NCBI GenBank assembly: GCA_036736205.1
Contig: DAINMX010000005.1
Span: 1 to 64,000, forward strand
Direction of reading: 5' to 3'
Length of the DNA stretch: 64,000 nucleotides
Source of the DNA: XYA12-FULL-58-9 sp001798605
Lineage (GTDB): Bacteria; Myxococcota; XYA12-FULL-58-9
Part shown: positions 8,183 to 17,338 of the stretch, piece after piece
How the letters are laid out: the number at the start of each line of letters is the position of its first letter
Position numbering within the stretch: the stretch's first letter is position 1
Program-made: the position numbers and the translations under genes
Notes under the pieces: generated by a model
Seen by the model: the letters and a program-made list of their open reading frames with translations, nothing else
Told to the model about the DNA's origin: nothing
Database searches by the model: none

Positions 8183-8736
8183 TGGGTCTCTTCTCCATAT
8201 TCGAGCCGCCAGATCCCGAGCTCGTCGTGCGCGAGCACGGCCCCATGGTGCATCGCCACCTCAAACGCATCTTTGGACCCCAGGCAGACACCGATGACGC
8301 CTTCCAGATGGTGTTCATCGAAGTGCTGCGATCATTGCCGAGTTTTCGCGGACAGGCGAAGCTTTCGACTTGGATCCGTCGCATTACTTGGAACGTCGCA
8401 TACCAGGAAATGCGCAGCCAGTACCGACGGCCCAAGATTGTCTCCTTTGAGGATGACGGGCATGGCGACGACTTGGATGCCGAGAGCGAAGCGGCCACAC
8501 ACGAGGCTTTGGGACACCTCTACACGGGCCTCGAAAACCTCGATCCGAAACAACGAATGGCCGTGGTCATGCACGATATCGAAGGCCAAACCCTCAAGGA
8601 AATCTCCCAGGCACTCGGACGCCCCCTACAAACAGTGGCTTCCCAACTGCGTGCCGGTCGCTCGCAACTGTGCGCGTGGATGCGTGGAGACGCCTTGGTT
8701 GAGATCGACAACAAACACGAAGAGGTGTCATCATGA
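8182..8736 (+). CDS. ECF-family RNA polymerase sigma factor
   Basis: A 184-residue group 4 sigma factor. Region 2 spans about residues 15-80 (ADTDDAFQMVFIEVLRSLPSFRG...STWIRRITWNVAYQEMR) and binds the -10 element and core polymerase. An acidic linker follows (DDGHGDDLDAES). Region 4 spans about 112-165 with LDPKQRMAVVMHDIEGQT and a helix-turn-helix (LKEISQALGRPLQTVASQLRAGRSQL). It overlaps the upstream gene by one base and the downstream anti-sigma gene by four (ATGA), the standard arrangement of a sigma/anti-sigma pair. Its own target promoter could not be identified. Confidence 0.93.
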   Translation: MGLFSIFEPPDPELVVREHGPMVHRHLKRIFGPQADTDDAFQMVFIEVLRSLPSFRGQAKLSTWIRRITWNVAYQEMRSQYRRPKIVSFEDDGHGDDLDAESEAATHEALGHLYTGLENLDPKQRMAVVMHDIEGQTLKEISQALGRPLQTVASQLRAGRSQLCAWMRGDALVEIDNKHEEVSS

Positions 8737-10040
8737 GCCTGTCCTGTGAACATCATGCCGAAGACCTGGTGCCCTACATTCGTGGCGATGCGGCGACGTT
8801 GGTCAAGACCCGACTCGAAAGCCATTTGCAGCATTGTGCTGCCTGCCGAAAGCTACATCGAGAGATGGCGATGGCTTTGGCAGGAGCCGCAAATCTCAAG
8901 CCCGAGCTCAAGGCGACAGAGCTCGACCGCAAGGTGCTGAGACTCAGTCCTTACATTGAGGCGAGCCGAGCCCGACAGAGTCAACGTCACCGCCCACTTG
9001 CTTGGCTTGCCGTTGGTACAACCACGGTAGCGGTTCTCCTCGCCATCGCCCTCATTGCTGTTTACACCCCAAGTCGAGAGGCCGTGGTCGCCCCGATGCC
9101 GGTCGCCGCGCTTGCCGAGATGGGCGTCGACGACGACCCCTTCGAGCTCGATGTCGCACCGGTTCACCATCAACCCACACCGCACATTCGCATTTTGGCG
9201 GCGACACTGTGGGATGGCCAGATCGAAACCCACGGCCGCCGTACCATGGTACGAATGACTCGCGGGTTTGCCGCCATTTCATTTGTGGGGGGGCAAAGAC
9301 GCCGACTTATCGTGCAGACCCCAGCCGCTTCCCTCGAGGTGGTCGGTACCCGCTTCCTCGTCGATGTCAACGACGACGGCAACGTTACCGTGGCGGTGGC
9401 AGAAGGCCGCGTGCGCGTGCGCAATCCCCAAACGCCCGACAAACCCGTGATGTTGCGTGCGGGCACCACCCTGGTCGCCACACGTGAAGGCACGTGGACA
9501 AAGGCGCAAGAGCTTCCCATGTCGGCTGCGCACCTGGATGATCCCTATCTCACCGAGCTCCACAACGCATCCAGCAGCGGCGAGCGAGTGCGTACGCCGA
9601 AGAATCCCACACTCCAAAGTGATCCGGTCATGGGTCCGCAAGTTTCCGACGTTCTCGAGCAACTGGAGCGTGCCGAGCAGTTGGCCACCCGCGATCAGCC
9701 TGCGGCGGCAGTTACCATCTATGAGTCGTGCGCCGACGACGAGGACCCAACCTACAATCCCTATCGCGACCTGTGCCGTCTGCAGCTCGCCCGCCTGCTC
9801 GCATTTGAGCTTGGCAATCAACAACGGGCACGTGCCCTGTTCGAGCTCCTCGTTGGTGCCCCCTCAGATGTGGGCAGCGAAGCCTCTCTGGCACTGTGCG
9901 AGCTCGACCTCGAAAGCGATCCTTGTCAGGCGCGGGCCTGTCTCACCAAGCTCGCTGACCTCTCGAGCGAGCCACAACTGGCCCGAGAAGCCAAGAGCCT
10001 ACTCGGCCGTTGGCGACTCGACAGCGAAGTGTGCAAATAG
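8733..10040 (+). CDS. Transmembrane anti-sigma factor: zinc-finger, FecR domain and repeat tail
   Basis: A 435-residue inner-membrane protein. The cytoplasmic N-terminus carries an anti-sigma zinc-finger (ZAS) motif, His31-x3-Cys35-xx-Cys38. One membrane helix lies at about 89-111. The periplasmic part contains a FecR domain at about 165-250 (ILAATLWDGQIETHG, TPAASLEVVGTRFLVDV, VAEGRVRVRN). The C-terminal 130 residues look TPR-like (LEQLERAEQLATRDQPAAAV and RALFELLVGAPS) and contain three Cys near the end. It should hold the coupled sigma factor inactive until a periplasmic signal arrives. FecR plus a TPR-like tail in one anti-sigma is less common. Overlaps the sigma gene by ATGA. Confidence 0.87.
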   Translation: MSLSCEHHAEDLVPYIRGDAATLVKTRLESHLQHCAACRKLHREMAMALAGAANLKPELKATELDRKVLRLSPYIEASRARQSQRHRPLAWLAVGTTTVAVLLAIALIAVYTPSREAVVAPMPVAALAEMGVDDDPFELDVAPVHHQPTPHIRILAATLWDGQIETHGRRTMVRMTRGFAAISFVGGQRRRLIVQTPAASLEVVGTRFLVDVNDDGNVTVAVAEGRVRVRNPQTPDKPVMLRAGTTLVATREGTWTKAQELPMSAAHLDDPYLTELHNASSSGERVRTPKNPTLQSDPVMGPQVSDVLEQLERAEQLATRDQPAAAVTIYESCADDEDPTYNPYRDLCRLQLARLLAFELGNQQRARALFELLVGAPSDVGSEASLALCELDLESDPCQARACLTKLADLSSEPQLAREAKSLLGRWRLDSEVCK

Positions 10041-10042
10041 TC

Positions 10043-10696
10043 ATGATGACAACATGGGCAAAAAATCGAGCCCTCGCCTTCGCGGTCGGCGCTCCGGTGT
10101 TCATGGCTGGCACCTGCGCATGTTCATTGGAGACCATCGACTTACGTGAGCCCGAGAATCGTGTCTGCACATGGCGGGAGCGTCGCGATCCGAGCTCGGG
10201 GAACTGCGCCCCCTGCACGATCCGCAGCAATCCTTCCACCACCTGCCCGTGCGGCTACCAATACGTTCCGGCAGATTTTCCGTACTGCGATACGGCCGAC
10301 GCCTACTTTGAATGCGAGCCTTGCGTGGGCACCATGGCCGACTGCAACCTGCACATCTACAACCCAGCAGAGCGCACCAGCGCCGATTGTCCGCTCTTGC
10401 AGCTATGTTGCGATCAATTGACGCAAAGCTCGCCGCCATCGGTGCCGTGCTGCGCCGCAGGCAAAGAGCTCAACTGCGTCTCTGGAGTCGAATCCTCCCC
10501 GGTTGCCTGCTGGGACGCGTCGCAAGCACTCGCCGATTGTTGCCCTGGTGTTTCCTGCGCGAGTGGCCCCGGGGTTTGCCAACCTTGGCAGACTTGCGTC
10601 GAGGGCTTTTGCCGCCCAGGCTGCAATCGTAACGCCCAGAAATGTGAGCTGATTGCGGTTGATGAGCACTTAACCTGCGACTGTGTGCCGCTATGA
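10043..10696 (+). CDS. Cysteine-rich exported protein, unknown function
   Basis: A 217-residue product with an N-terminal hydrophobic segment after MMTTWAKNR and a stretch AGTCACS that may be a non-canonical lipobox or signal-peptidase site. The mature part contains more than 25 cysteines in CxxC and CC patterns, as in small extracellular Cys-rich domains. No catalytic family was recognised. It starts two bases after the anti-sigma stop. Its own stop overlaps an ATG of the downstream frame (ATGA at 10693-10696). Co-transcription with the sigma factor is very likely. The Cys content implies export to an oxidising compartment with disulfide formation. Confidence 0.7.
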   Translation: MMTTWAKNRALAFAVGAPVFMAGTCACSLETIDLREPENRVCTWRERRDPSSGNCAPCTIRSNPSTTCPCGYQYVPADFPYCDTADAYFECEPCVGTMADCNLHIYNPAERTSADCPLLQLCCDQLTQSSPPSVPCCAAGKELNCVSGVESSPVACWDASQALADCCPGVSCASGPGVCQPWQTCVEGFCRPGCNRNAQKCELIAVDEHLTCDCVPL

Positions 10697-10770
10697 TCAA
10701 GGGGACGTGCCCCGAGGTGATGCCTGTGATACGAATTGTTGGTTGGACACGTGGGAAAAAGGAGCATGCC

Positions 10771-13700
10771 GTGGCAAAGTTCTCGGTGATTGCGAACGTT
10801 CTGGTGCTTTCCTTGTTGGTGCTCGCCGGCTGCGGCGACCTCCCCGGCAAGCGGTCGCGCGTCTGCTACGGCGATGGCATCTGCAAAGAGGCCGACGGCA
10901 ATTACACCTTCGAGGACGGTGCCACTGCGTGCCACATCGGCCACAACTGCACCGGTGACAGCAGCCAATCGGGCGACACCGCCGGGACCGGCGACGACAC
11001 CCAACCGACCCCGGATTGCCAGAATTGTGTAGCAACCGCCGCCGACAGCGACGGCGACTGCGTCGAGGACCTTCTCGAAGCCACCTACCTCGCCCGCGCC
11101 CAGTGCGCTGGCCTCACCAACAGTCGGGATACCGATGGTGACGGTGTTTTCGATGGCTGCGAAAACCGCAACTGGGATGACGAGCGCCAGGGCTACGAGA
11201 TGGACGCCTGCAACGTCGACACCGATGGCGACGGCATCCCCGATGGCCTCGAGGACGACAACCACAACGGTCGCCTCGATCCCGGCGAGTCCAGCGGCAT
11301 TCGCACCGACACCGATTTCGACGGTATCCCCGATGGCGTCGAGGACGCCAATCATGACGGCAAGGTCGATCGTTGGGTCGACATCGATAACGACGGCTGT
11401 TACAGCCCTGGCACCGACACCCCCGGTGAGTCGGATCCCAACAGCCTCGACTCCGACCAAGACGGCATCGTCGACAACGTGGAAGATGCCAACCACAATG
11501 GCCAGTGCGAGGTCAACGAGACCTGCCTGTGGGTCGCAGACACCGACTGCGACGGCTTGCGCGATGGCAAGGAAGACAAGAACGGTAACGGCATCATCAA
11601 TGTGGGAGAGACAAACCCCCTCCTCGCGGACACCGATGCCGACGGCCTTGCCGATGGTTGCGAGGACTGGAACAGAAACGGTGCCTGGGAACAAAGCACC
11701 GAGACCAGCGCCCTCAAGACCGACAGCGACAACGATGGCATCGCCGATGGTGCCGAGGACATCGACAAGGATTGCATGGTCGACACGTGGATAGACCGGT
11801 GCCTGCCTGCCAATACCTGTGCCACACAATGCGTCTCTGCCCGCATTGCCTGCGAACAAGCTTGCGCCGGCAATGCGACTTGTCTTTCGGCCTGTGCCAC
11901 TACACAAGCGACCTGCAGCGCCGTCTGCGAGACCAGTTGCACCGCACAAACGCCCTATTGCCAATGGGCCCCAGGCACCTGCTTGCCTTCCGCGGTGGGG
12001 GGCACCCTCGGGATCTTCGATCCCGGCATCGACCTTGAGGGGGAGAGCGATCCGAGAGCATGGGACTCCGACGGTGACAACATCGGTGATGGCAACGAAG
12101 ACGCCAATCACAACGGCGAGTGTGATATCGTTCTCGACAACTACATTAGCCCACGGGGTCAGACTCTCCTTTGCCCCAACGGCAACGAGTGTCCTGCGGG
12201 CGTCATCTGCGAAACTGGCGTCTGCAAGGACGAGAGCTTTCTCGAGACCTGCACATTCATAACGGACACTGACTCCGACGGACTCGCCGATGGCCTTGAG
12301 GACACCAATCGCGATGGCCGCCATGGACTGGGCGAGACCAACCCGCGTGACCCCGACAGTGACCGCGACGGACTGCTCGATGGTTGCCCGGCCTGGCTCA
12401 CCGATCGCCGCCAATGCGAGGATCAGAATAACAACGGGTTGCTCAACATCGGTGAGACCGATCCCCAAGATCCTGACACCGATGGCGACAACCTCAACGA
12501 CGGCTGCGAGGTCAACTTCGACCCCATCAATTGCTCGACGCCCGGCAACTGTTCCACCAATCCATTGAACGAAGACACCGATGGCGACGGCTACGCCGAC
12601 GCAGAGGAAGACGCCAACCACAACTGCGTCTACAACGCCGACGCCGTGCCCCCAGAGATCGATCCGCGGGTTTTCGACCCGCCCCCCGCCGCTGGCACCC
12701 TCGAGCGCGCCAAGTTCAATGTCTGTGGCACTCGAAACCTCAAGGAGCTGACTTTTGCCCAGAGCGCCCTGCCCACCCACGACTATCGCCTTGCCTTCGA
12801 GGTTGAGAAAGATGAAGAGGGTCTGAGTCTGCCCTATATTGTAAGTGCCTATGGTAAGGACATTGACGGCAACGGTTTCTCGGTGAGCGACAACACCGAC
12901 GCTCTCTGGGGCCACGCTTTTCAATCACCCGAGAAGATCGACGATCCGATATACGGCGAGCTCAATCGCGACATCTATGGCTTCATTCTCGCTACCACCA
13001 CGGCCACTGACATGCCCCTCGATGACATCCTCGACTCGCATGTGGCCCCTGCTCTAGCTGCTGCGTTCCCAAATGACGATCTTGCGCAGATCCAAAACGT
13101 CACCGCGCGGCCCGCACATGACAACATCGAGCACAATGACCCACAATACACCGACTTCCGCATCAACCGTGCGCAGCGTGTCTTTGATCTGGCACTCAAC
13201 CGGAATCTCAGCGCTCGCGTGTCGGCCATCAAGATTCGCAATCAAATCATTTCTGCACTGGTCAATCGCTTCGATCCGGGCGCTCTCGCCGCCGACGCGC
13301 TGCCGGCGGGTCTGCCCACCGTCGATCCGAATTACAGTGGTAACCCGGCATGCCCGAACGGTTTGCATTGTAACTTCGACTACTCCCTCTACGTTGGCGC
13401 TGTTCGTCGCCTCGATCGCAAGGTCAGCCAGAGCGATGACGACAAGCTTGTGGAAGACACCGATGGCCTGCCCCCAGTGCTGTTCATTGTCGCCCTCACC
13501 CAGAACGACAAGAACGACGGCACCAACAACTATCGCCGCTGGGAAGACCGCACCGTACGCCTCGAGGATCTGACCGGCGGGTCTGCTCTTGGCCGCTTCG
13601 ATGCCGGCCGCTCATCTCTGTGCGAGGAGAAATTCCCACAAATGGCGGCAGCCGACATGCTCTGGGTCGTCGATGACTCGGCCTCAATGCAGTCGGTCAT

Positions 13701-16700
13701 TGGCCGTCTGCAGCGAGCCGCCGAAGACACCCGCGCTGTGCTCACCACCAATCGCGAGATTGTCGACTTCCGTGTCGCCATGACCACCACCAACCCCGCC
13801 ATCAACATGCGTACCCCATGCCCTGGTCAATGTGATGCGAGCTGCGCCGACGCCACGGGTGACTGGTGCGAGGAGAACTGCGCGAGCGAAATCTTTGGTT
13901 GTCTCAAGATCTGTCCGGCAGATTGCACCGTCTCGAACTGCACAAACGGAGTCTGCACCTGTGGCACCTGCAGCAATGGCGCTGTGTGTTCTGGTACCTG
14001 TCTCGATCGAGCGGCATTTGTTTCCCGGCTACTCGAGGACGCCGACGTCACCGACACGAACGTCAACCCGCGTACCTGGGCCGACGCCGTTCCCACGGGC
14101 AACAGCGCCCTGTATCCGTTGCCCGGCGGTGGCGGTACCTTCTACTACGAAGACAGCGAATACCTCGATTGCCTAGCCGCGGCTGGCAACACCACGCAAC
14201 AACGCCAGGATCGCTTCACCAATTCTTGTGATGGCAAGACCGGCTTCGAGGCGTTCTTCAACTCGGGCAATCGATTGCAGCTCCTTGGCAACGCCGGCAT
14301 GCACGGCGCTGATCCAGACGCCAATTGTGCAGACGAGAACTCATCAGCCACCACCTCCATGAGCCTCATGTACGACGTCGATGAGACCTCACCGATAGAG
14401 TGTAACGACTCCTGCGAGCGACTCACCGAAGAATGCACCGACGGCCCCACCATCCTCACCTCGCAAATGTGCGATTTGATTCGCAGCATGGGTGGGTTGC
14501 CCTGCAACATCACCGGGGGCACCACCTCCGGCTCCCGCCCCCATTCCGCAGCAGAGAGTGGCTCCCGCTCGGCGCGACGCTTGCTCACCAAGATGATCCC
14601 GGCTCTGCCCAAGGACTACGTGGGTGCCCTCGAGCTCAGCCACCATCTGCGCCTCAACTGCTCCATGGCTGGCTCCGGCAAAGAGTGTCCCACGGGTCTC
14701 AATGCTGAGTGTGACGATCACGAGACCTGCGTCGACAACGCCGGTCATTACGAGTGCCAACCAACGGGCAACTGCCAACCCTGCGACCCGCGTGCCCCGC
14801 CGCTTGCCGCCTCCGGCGCCTCCTGCACCACCGACGAGGAGTGTGCTGTCGGCGAAAAATGCAGCGGTGGCCATTGTTACATGGATTGCCGCCCTGTGCC
14901 GTTGGTCACCGTGTTCCTCTCCGACGAAGAGGACTTCTACTTCAAAGACGAGTGCATCATCCGCCGCCAACTCCCACCGGGCCTCGCAGCACAATGGGAA
15001 GTTAATGCCCGTCGTGAGGCAGACCTCTCCGAGCTGCCCGATCTGTGCTACTGGAACAATGGGGATCCGCTCGCACTGCTCACCCACTGCGCCGATTTTG
15101 GAGTTGGTGAAGAAGCCGATTGCAACGCCGACGCCGATTGCGAGTGGGATGCAGCCGAAGTTCACTGTGATCCCATCTTGGCGGGTCAACCCTGCTCCCA
15201 GACCTACTGCGAGTCGCAGGGTTATGATACCGACTGGCCAAACGGCTATGACCCCGATCTCGCGGCTCAAACGGACAGCAGCACCACCCCAACAATCAAA
15301 TGGCGCGACGGCTCCGGCCCCCATTGCTCCGCAGACTTGGCCGATGTTGCTGTGTCCTGCGTCGGCGATCCCTGCCGCAGCGTCATCGATCCGACAGAAT
15401 GCGGCAATTGGTCCCCCTGGTGCGAGTGGGTAGGCTTCGATTGCGTGAACCGCTGTACAGCCCACACCTGGGACGCGGCGACCACAGCGGTGGAATGGGC
15501 AGGACAACGCAGTGCTTGCACCAGCGACCCCATGTGCCGATGGGAGCAGGCCAAGGTCGGTCTAGGCAATCAGCAAGAGGCCTGCGTCTTGAAGGTCCAG
15601 CCCAATGATTGCCAGGCTTGCAAACGACAAAGACGGACCCGCGACGCCATCGAAGGAAGAGATGGATTGGTCGGCTTCTCCGACATCGGTCCGGTCTACG
15701 CCATCGTCCGCGACAAGGGTGTCCAGGGCTTCGTCGAGTCCAGCTTTAGCGCCACGGTTCTGGGACAAGACGATTGCGCTGGCGGGCAAGTCACCTGGGG
15801 CCGCGGCGACGGCCAGGCCTATCGCGACCTCGCGATTGGCACCTTGGGTCGAACCCAAAACGTCTGCACCCGCAGCGAAACCCAGTGTGGCGCACTCAAC
15901 CAAACCACCTGCACAACAACTCCTGGATGCAACTGGGATTCGACCGCGAGCACCTGCCGCGCTGTAGGTTACCTGCCCTTTCTCCAGCTCTTGATCACGG
16001 ACATCGCCGCCCTCTCAGCCCCCTACCCGCTCGCCGGTGCCCCCATCGCCGCTACCATCAAGGTTGGTGTGGCGCGACCCATTCCCGATGTGGTTGACGG
16101 CTACCACTACTTTGAAGTGCCACGCTCGCGGACCTCGGGGTTCTTCTATAACGGCACCACCAACTCCCTCGGCTTCAAGAGCGACCCAGTGGATGGATCC
16201 TGTGAATACGACCCCGATGGCGGCTCTTGCGCCGTGGGCGATGGAATCAACCAAGCAGAGATCGCATCCGCCGCCAACGCTCCACACGTGCCACGCAGGA
16301 GCAGCCAAGACCTGGTGTTTGTGTCCTACCGCTACTGGTTACCCGTTCCCTGCCAGGAACGGTGTGGAGACGACGAGAGTTGTCTGCGCCTGTTCTGTCC
16401 CGAAGAGTCAAGCATGGGTGTCTGTGATGACGATAACGACTGCACCGTCATTGGTGAGCGTTGTCTTGATCTCCAATGTCAGGTCGACTGCACCCCCGGT
16501 GAGTCCATGGAGATTTGCCGCTGCGGCAACTGCCCGGCCTGCCATGTCTGTGATCCGGACACCAACGAGTGCGTGCTCGCCACCAGCGATCCCTGCGTAT
16601 GCGATCCGCGTCACGAGACCTGCCGGGAGCAGCACACCGCGACCGACTGCGAGGCCATGGGTACCCTCAATCCAGATGGTCTCGCCTACTGCACCTGGGA

Positions 16701-17256
16701 CGGTGAATATTGCAACCTCAACCGCCGTTGCACCCAAGGCTCTCTGGAGGACTGTGGTCCTGGCTTCGTCTGCGACGAGAGCTGCACCTGCGTGCAGAGC
16801 CCGGACTGCCCCGAGGGCTTCGGCGCCGATGGCAGCATCATCGATTGCGACGCGGCCGAACAATGCTGCATCGAGTGGGGACGCGCCGCTGCTGTTTGCC
16901 CAACCATTGCCACATCGGGGCCATGCGCCACCGCCAATCGCTGCACCTGGGACAGCGGTGCCAACCTTGGTGCCGGCGCTTGCATCGCGACCGCCGACCC
17001 CTGCTGCCTACCCGACGTCGCCTGCCCCAATGGCGCAAGCGACTGCAACCCGGGCCAAGCTTGCAACACCGGCAGCACACCAGCCTTGTGCGAGCCCTCA
17101 CCGGAAGAACCTGCCTGCTGGGTGAACCCGGAGACAGGTGTCGCGCGCATGCTGTGTATCGACGTTCCCACCTGCGAGTGCAACCCGGCTTGCAACCCCG
17201 TTACTGAGTACTGTTGCGAGACATGCGGCTGCGAATGCCGCCCGGTCCCGCCCTGA
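10771..17256 (+). CDS. Giant Cys-rich lipoprotein with thrombospondin type 3 repeats and a VWA-like segment
   Basis: A 2161-residue predicted surface lipoprotein. I chose the GTG at 10771: AGGAG sits six bases before it and it opens a textbook lipoprotein signal (VLSLLVLAGC, Cys21). An ATG at 10693 overlapping the previous stop would add 26 odd residues. Residues about 90-615 hold many DTDGDGIPDGxED-type calcium-binding TSP3 repeats, interrupted by a Cys cluster near 350-400. Around 955-1330 lies a VWA-like region with a MIDAS-type Asp968-x-Ser970-x-Ser972 (WVVDDSASM) and a later VTVFLSDEED strand. From about 1340 on, scores of cysteines form EGF-like or similar small domains. Likely a Ca-stabilised adhesin or scaffold; function is inferred. 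It ends the sigma-factor operon. Confidence 0.85.
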   Translation: MAKFSVIANVLVLSLLVLAGCGDLPGKRSRVCYGDGICKEADGNYTFEDGATACHIGHNCTGDSSQSGDTAGTGDDTQPTPDCQNCVATAADSDGDCVEDLLEATYLARAQCAGLTNSRDTDGDGVFDGCENRNWDDERQGYEMDACNVDTDGDGIPDGLEDDNHNGRLDPGESSGIRTDTDFDGIPDGVEDANHDGKVDRWVDIDNDGCYSPGTDTPGESDPNSLDSDQDGIVDNVEDANHNGQCEVNETCLWVADTDCDGLRDGKEDKNGNGIINVGETNPLLADTDADGLADGCEDWNRNGAWEQSTETSALKTDSDNDGIADGAEDIDKDCMVDTWIDRCLPANTCATQCVSARIACEQACAGNATCLSACATTQATCSAVCETSCTAQTPYCQWAPGTCLPSAVGGTLGIFDPGIDLEGESDPRAWDSDGDNIGDGNEDANHNGECDIVLDNYISPRGQTLLCPNGNECPAGVICETGVCKDESFLETCTFITDTDSDGLADGLEDTNRDGRHGLGETNPRDPDSDRDGLLDGCPAWLTDRRQCEDQNNNGLLNIGETDPQDPDTDGDNLNDGCEVNFDPINCSTPGNCSTNPLNEDTDGDGYADAEEDANHNCVYNADAVPPEIDPRVFDPPPAAGTLERAKFNVCGTRNLKELTFAQSALPTHDYRLAFEVEKDEEGLSLPYIVSAYGKDIDGNGFSVSDNTDALWGHAFQSPEKIDDPIYGELNRDIYGFILATTTATDMPLDDILDSHVAPALAAAFPNDDLAQIQNVTARPAHDNIEHNDPQYTDFRINRAQRVFDLALNRNLSARVSAIKIRNQIISALVNRFDPGALAADALPAGLPTVDPNYSGNPACPNGLHCNFDYSLYVGAVRRLDRKVSQSDDDKLVEDTDGLPPVLFIVALTQNDKNDGTNNYRRWEDRTVRLEDLTGGSALGRFDAGRSSLCEEKFPQMAAADMLWVVDDSASMQSVIGRLQRAAEDTRAVLTTNREIVDFRVAMTTTNPAINMRTPCPGQCDASCADATGDWCEENCASEIFGCLKICPADCTVSNCTNGVCTCGTCSNGAVCSGTCLDRAAFVSRLLEDADVTDTNVNPRTWADAVPTGNSALYPLPGGGGTFYYEDSEYLDCLAAAGNTTQQRQDRFTNSCDGKTGFEAFFNSGNRLQLLGNAGMHGADPDANCADENSSATTSMSLMYDVDETSPIECNDSCERLTEECTDGPTILTSQMCDLIRSMGGLPCNITGGTTSGSRPHSAAESGSRSARRLLTKMIPALPKDYVGALELSHHLRLNCSMAGSGKECPTGLNAECDDHETCVDNAGHYECQPTGNCQPCDPRAPPLAASGASCTTDEECAVGEKCSGGHCYMDCRPVPLVTVFLSDEEDFYFKDECIIRRQLPPGLAAQWEVNARREADLSELPDLCYWNNGDPLALLTHCADFGVGEEADCNADADCEWDAAEVHCDPILAGQPCSQTYCESQGYDTDWPNGYDPDLAAQTDSSTTPTIKWRDGSGPHCSADLADVAVSCVGDPCRSVIDPTECGNWSPWCEWVGFDCVNRCTAHTWDAATTAVEWAGQRSACTSDPMCRWEQAKVGLGNQQEACVLKVQPNDCQACKRQRRTRDAIEGRDGLVGFSDIGPVYAIVRDKGVQGFVESSFSATVLGQDDCAGGQVTWGRGDGQAYRDLAIGTLGRTQNVCTRSETQCGALNQTTCTTTPGCNWDSTASTCRAVGYLPFLQLLITDIAALSAPYPLAGAPIAATIKVGVARPIPDVVDGYHYFEVPRSRTSGFFYNGTTNSLGFKSDPVDGSCEYDPDGGSCAVGDGINQAEIASAANAPHVPRRSSQDLVFVSYRYWLPVPCQERCGDDESCLRLFCPEESSMGVCDDDNDCTVIGERCLDLQCQVDCTPGESMEICRCGNCPACHVCDPDTNECVLATSDPCVCDPRHETCREQHTATDCEAMGTLNPDGLAYCTWDGEYCNLNRRCTQGSLEDCGPGFVCDESCTCVQSPDCPEGFGADGSIIDCDAAEQCCIEWGRAAAVCPTIATSGPCATANRCTWDSGANLGAGACIATADPCCLPDVACPNGASDCNPGQACNTGSTPALCEPSPEEPACWVNPETGVARMLCIDVPTCECNPACNPVTEYCCETCGCECRPVPP

Positions 17257-17299
17257 TACCGCCGCCACCGGCGAATGGCAAAATTCACTACAATCAAAA

Positions 17300-17311
17300 C
17301 CTTGGCCAAGG
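17300..17311. promoter_or_regulatory. Perfect 12-base palindrome upstream of the aminotransferase gene
   Basis: CCTTGGCCAAGG lies 27 bases before the ATG of the branched-chain aminotransferase, in the 82-base gap after the giant lipoprotein gene. It could be an operator. No regulator is linked to it and chance occurrence is possible. Confidence 0.3.
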
Positions 17312-17338
17312 CGTCCGCGACGGGTGTAAAGAGAACCC

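Noticed and set aside
10414..12924. Long minus-strand frame of 836 codons opposite the giant lipoprotein gene
   Set aside because: It is antisense to the DxDxDG repeats. Its Val/Ala/Gly/Ile-rich product mirrors the Asp/Gly codon pattern, and it lacks a ribosome site and any family motif.
14389..15507. Minus-strand frame of 372 codons inside the giant gene
   Set aside because: Shadow of the Cys-rich coding strand; no motif and no ribosome site.
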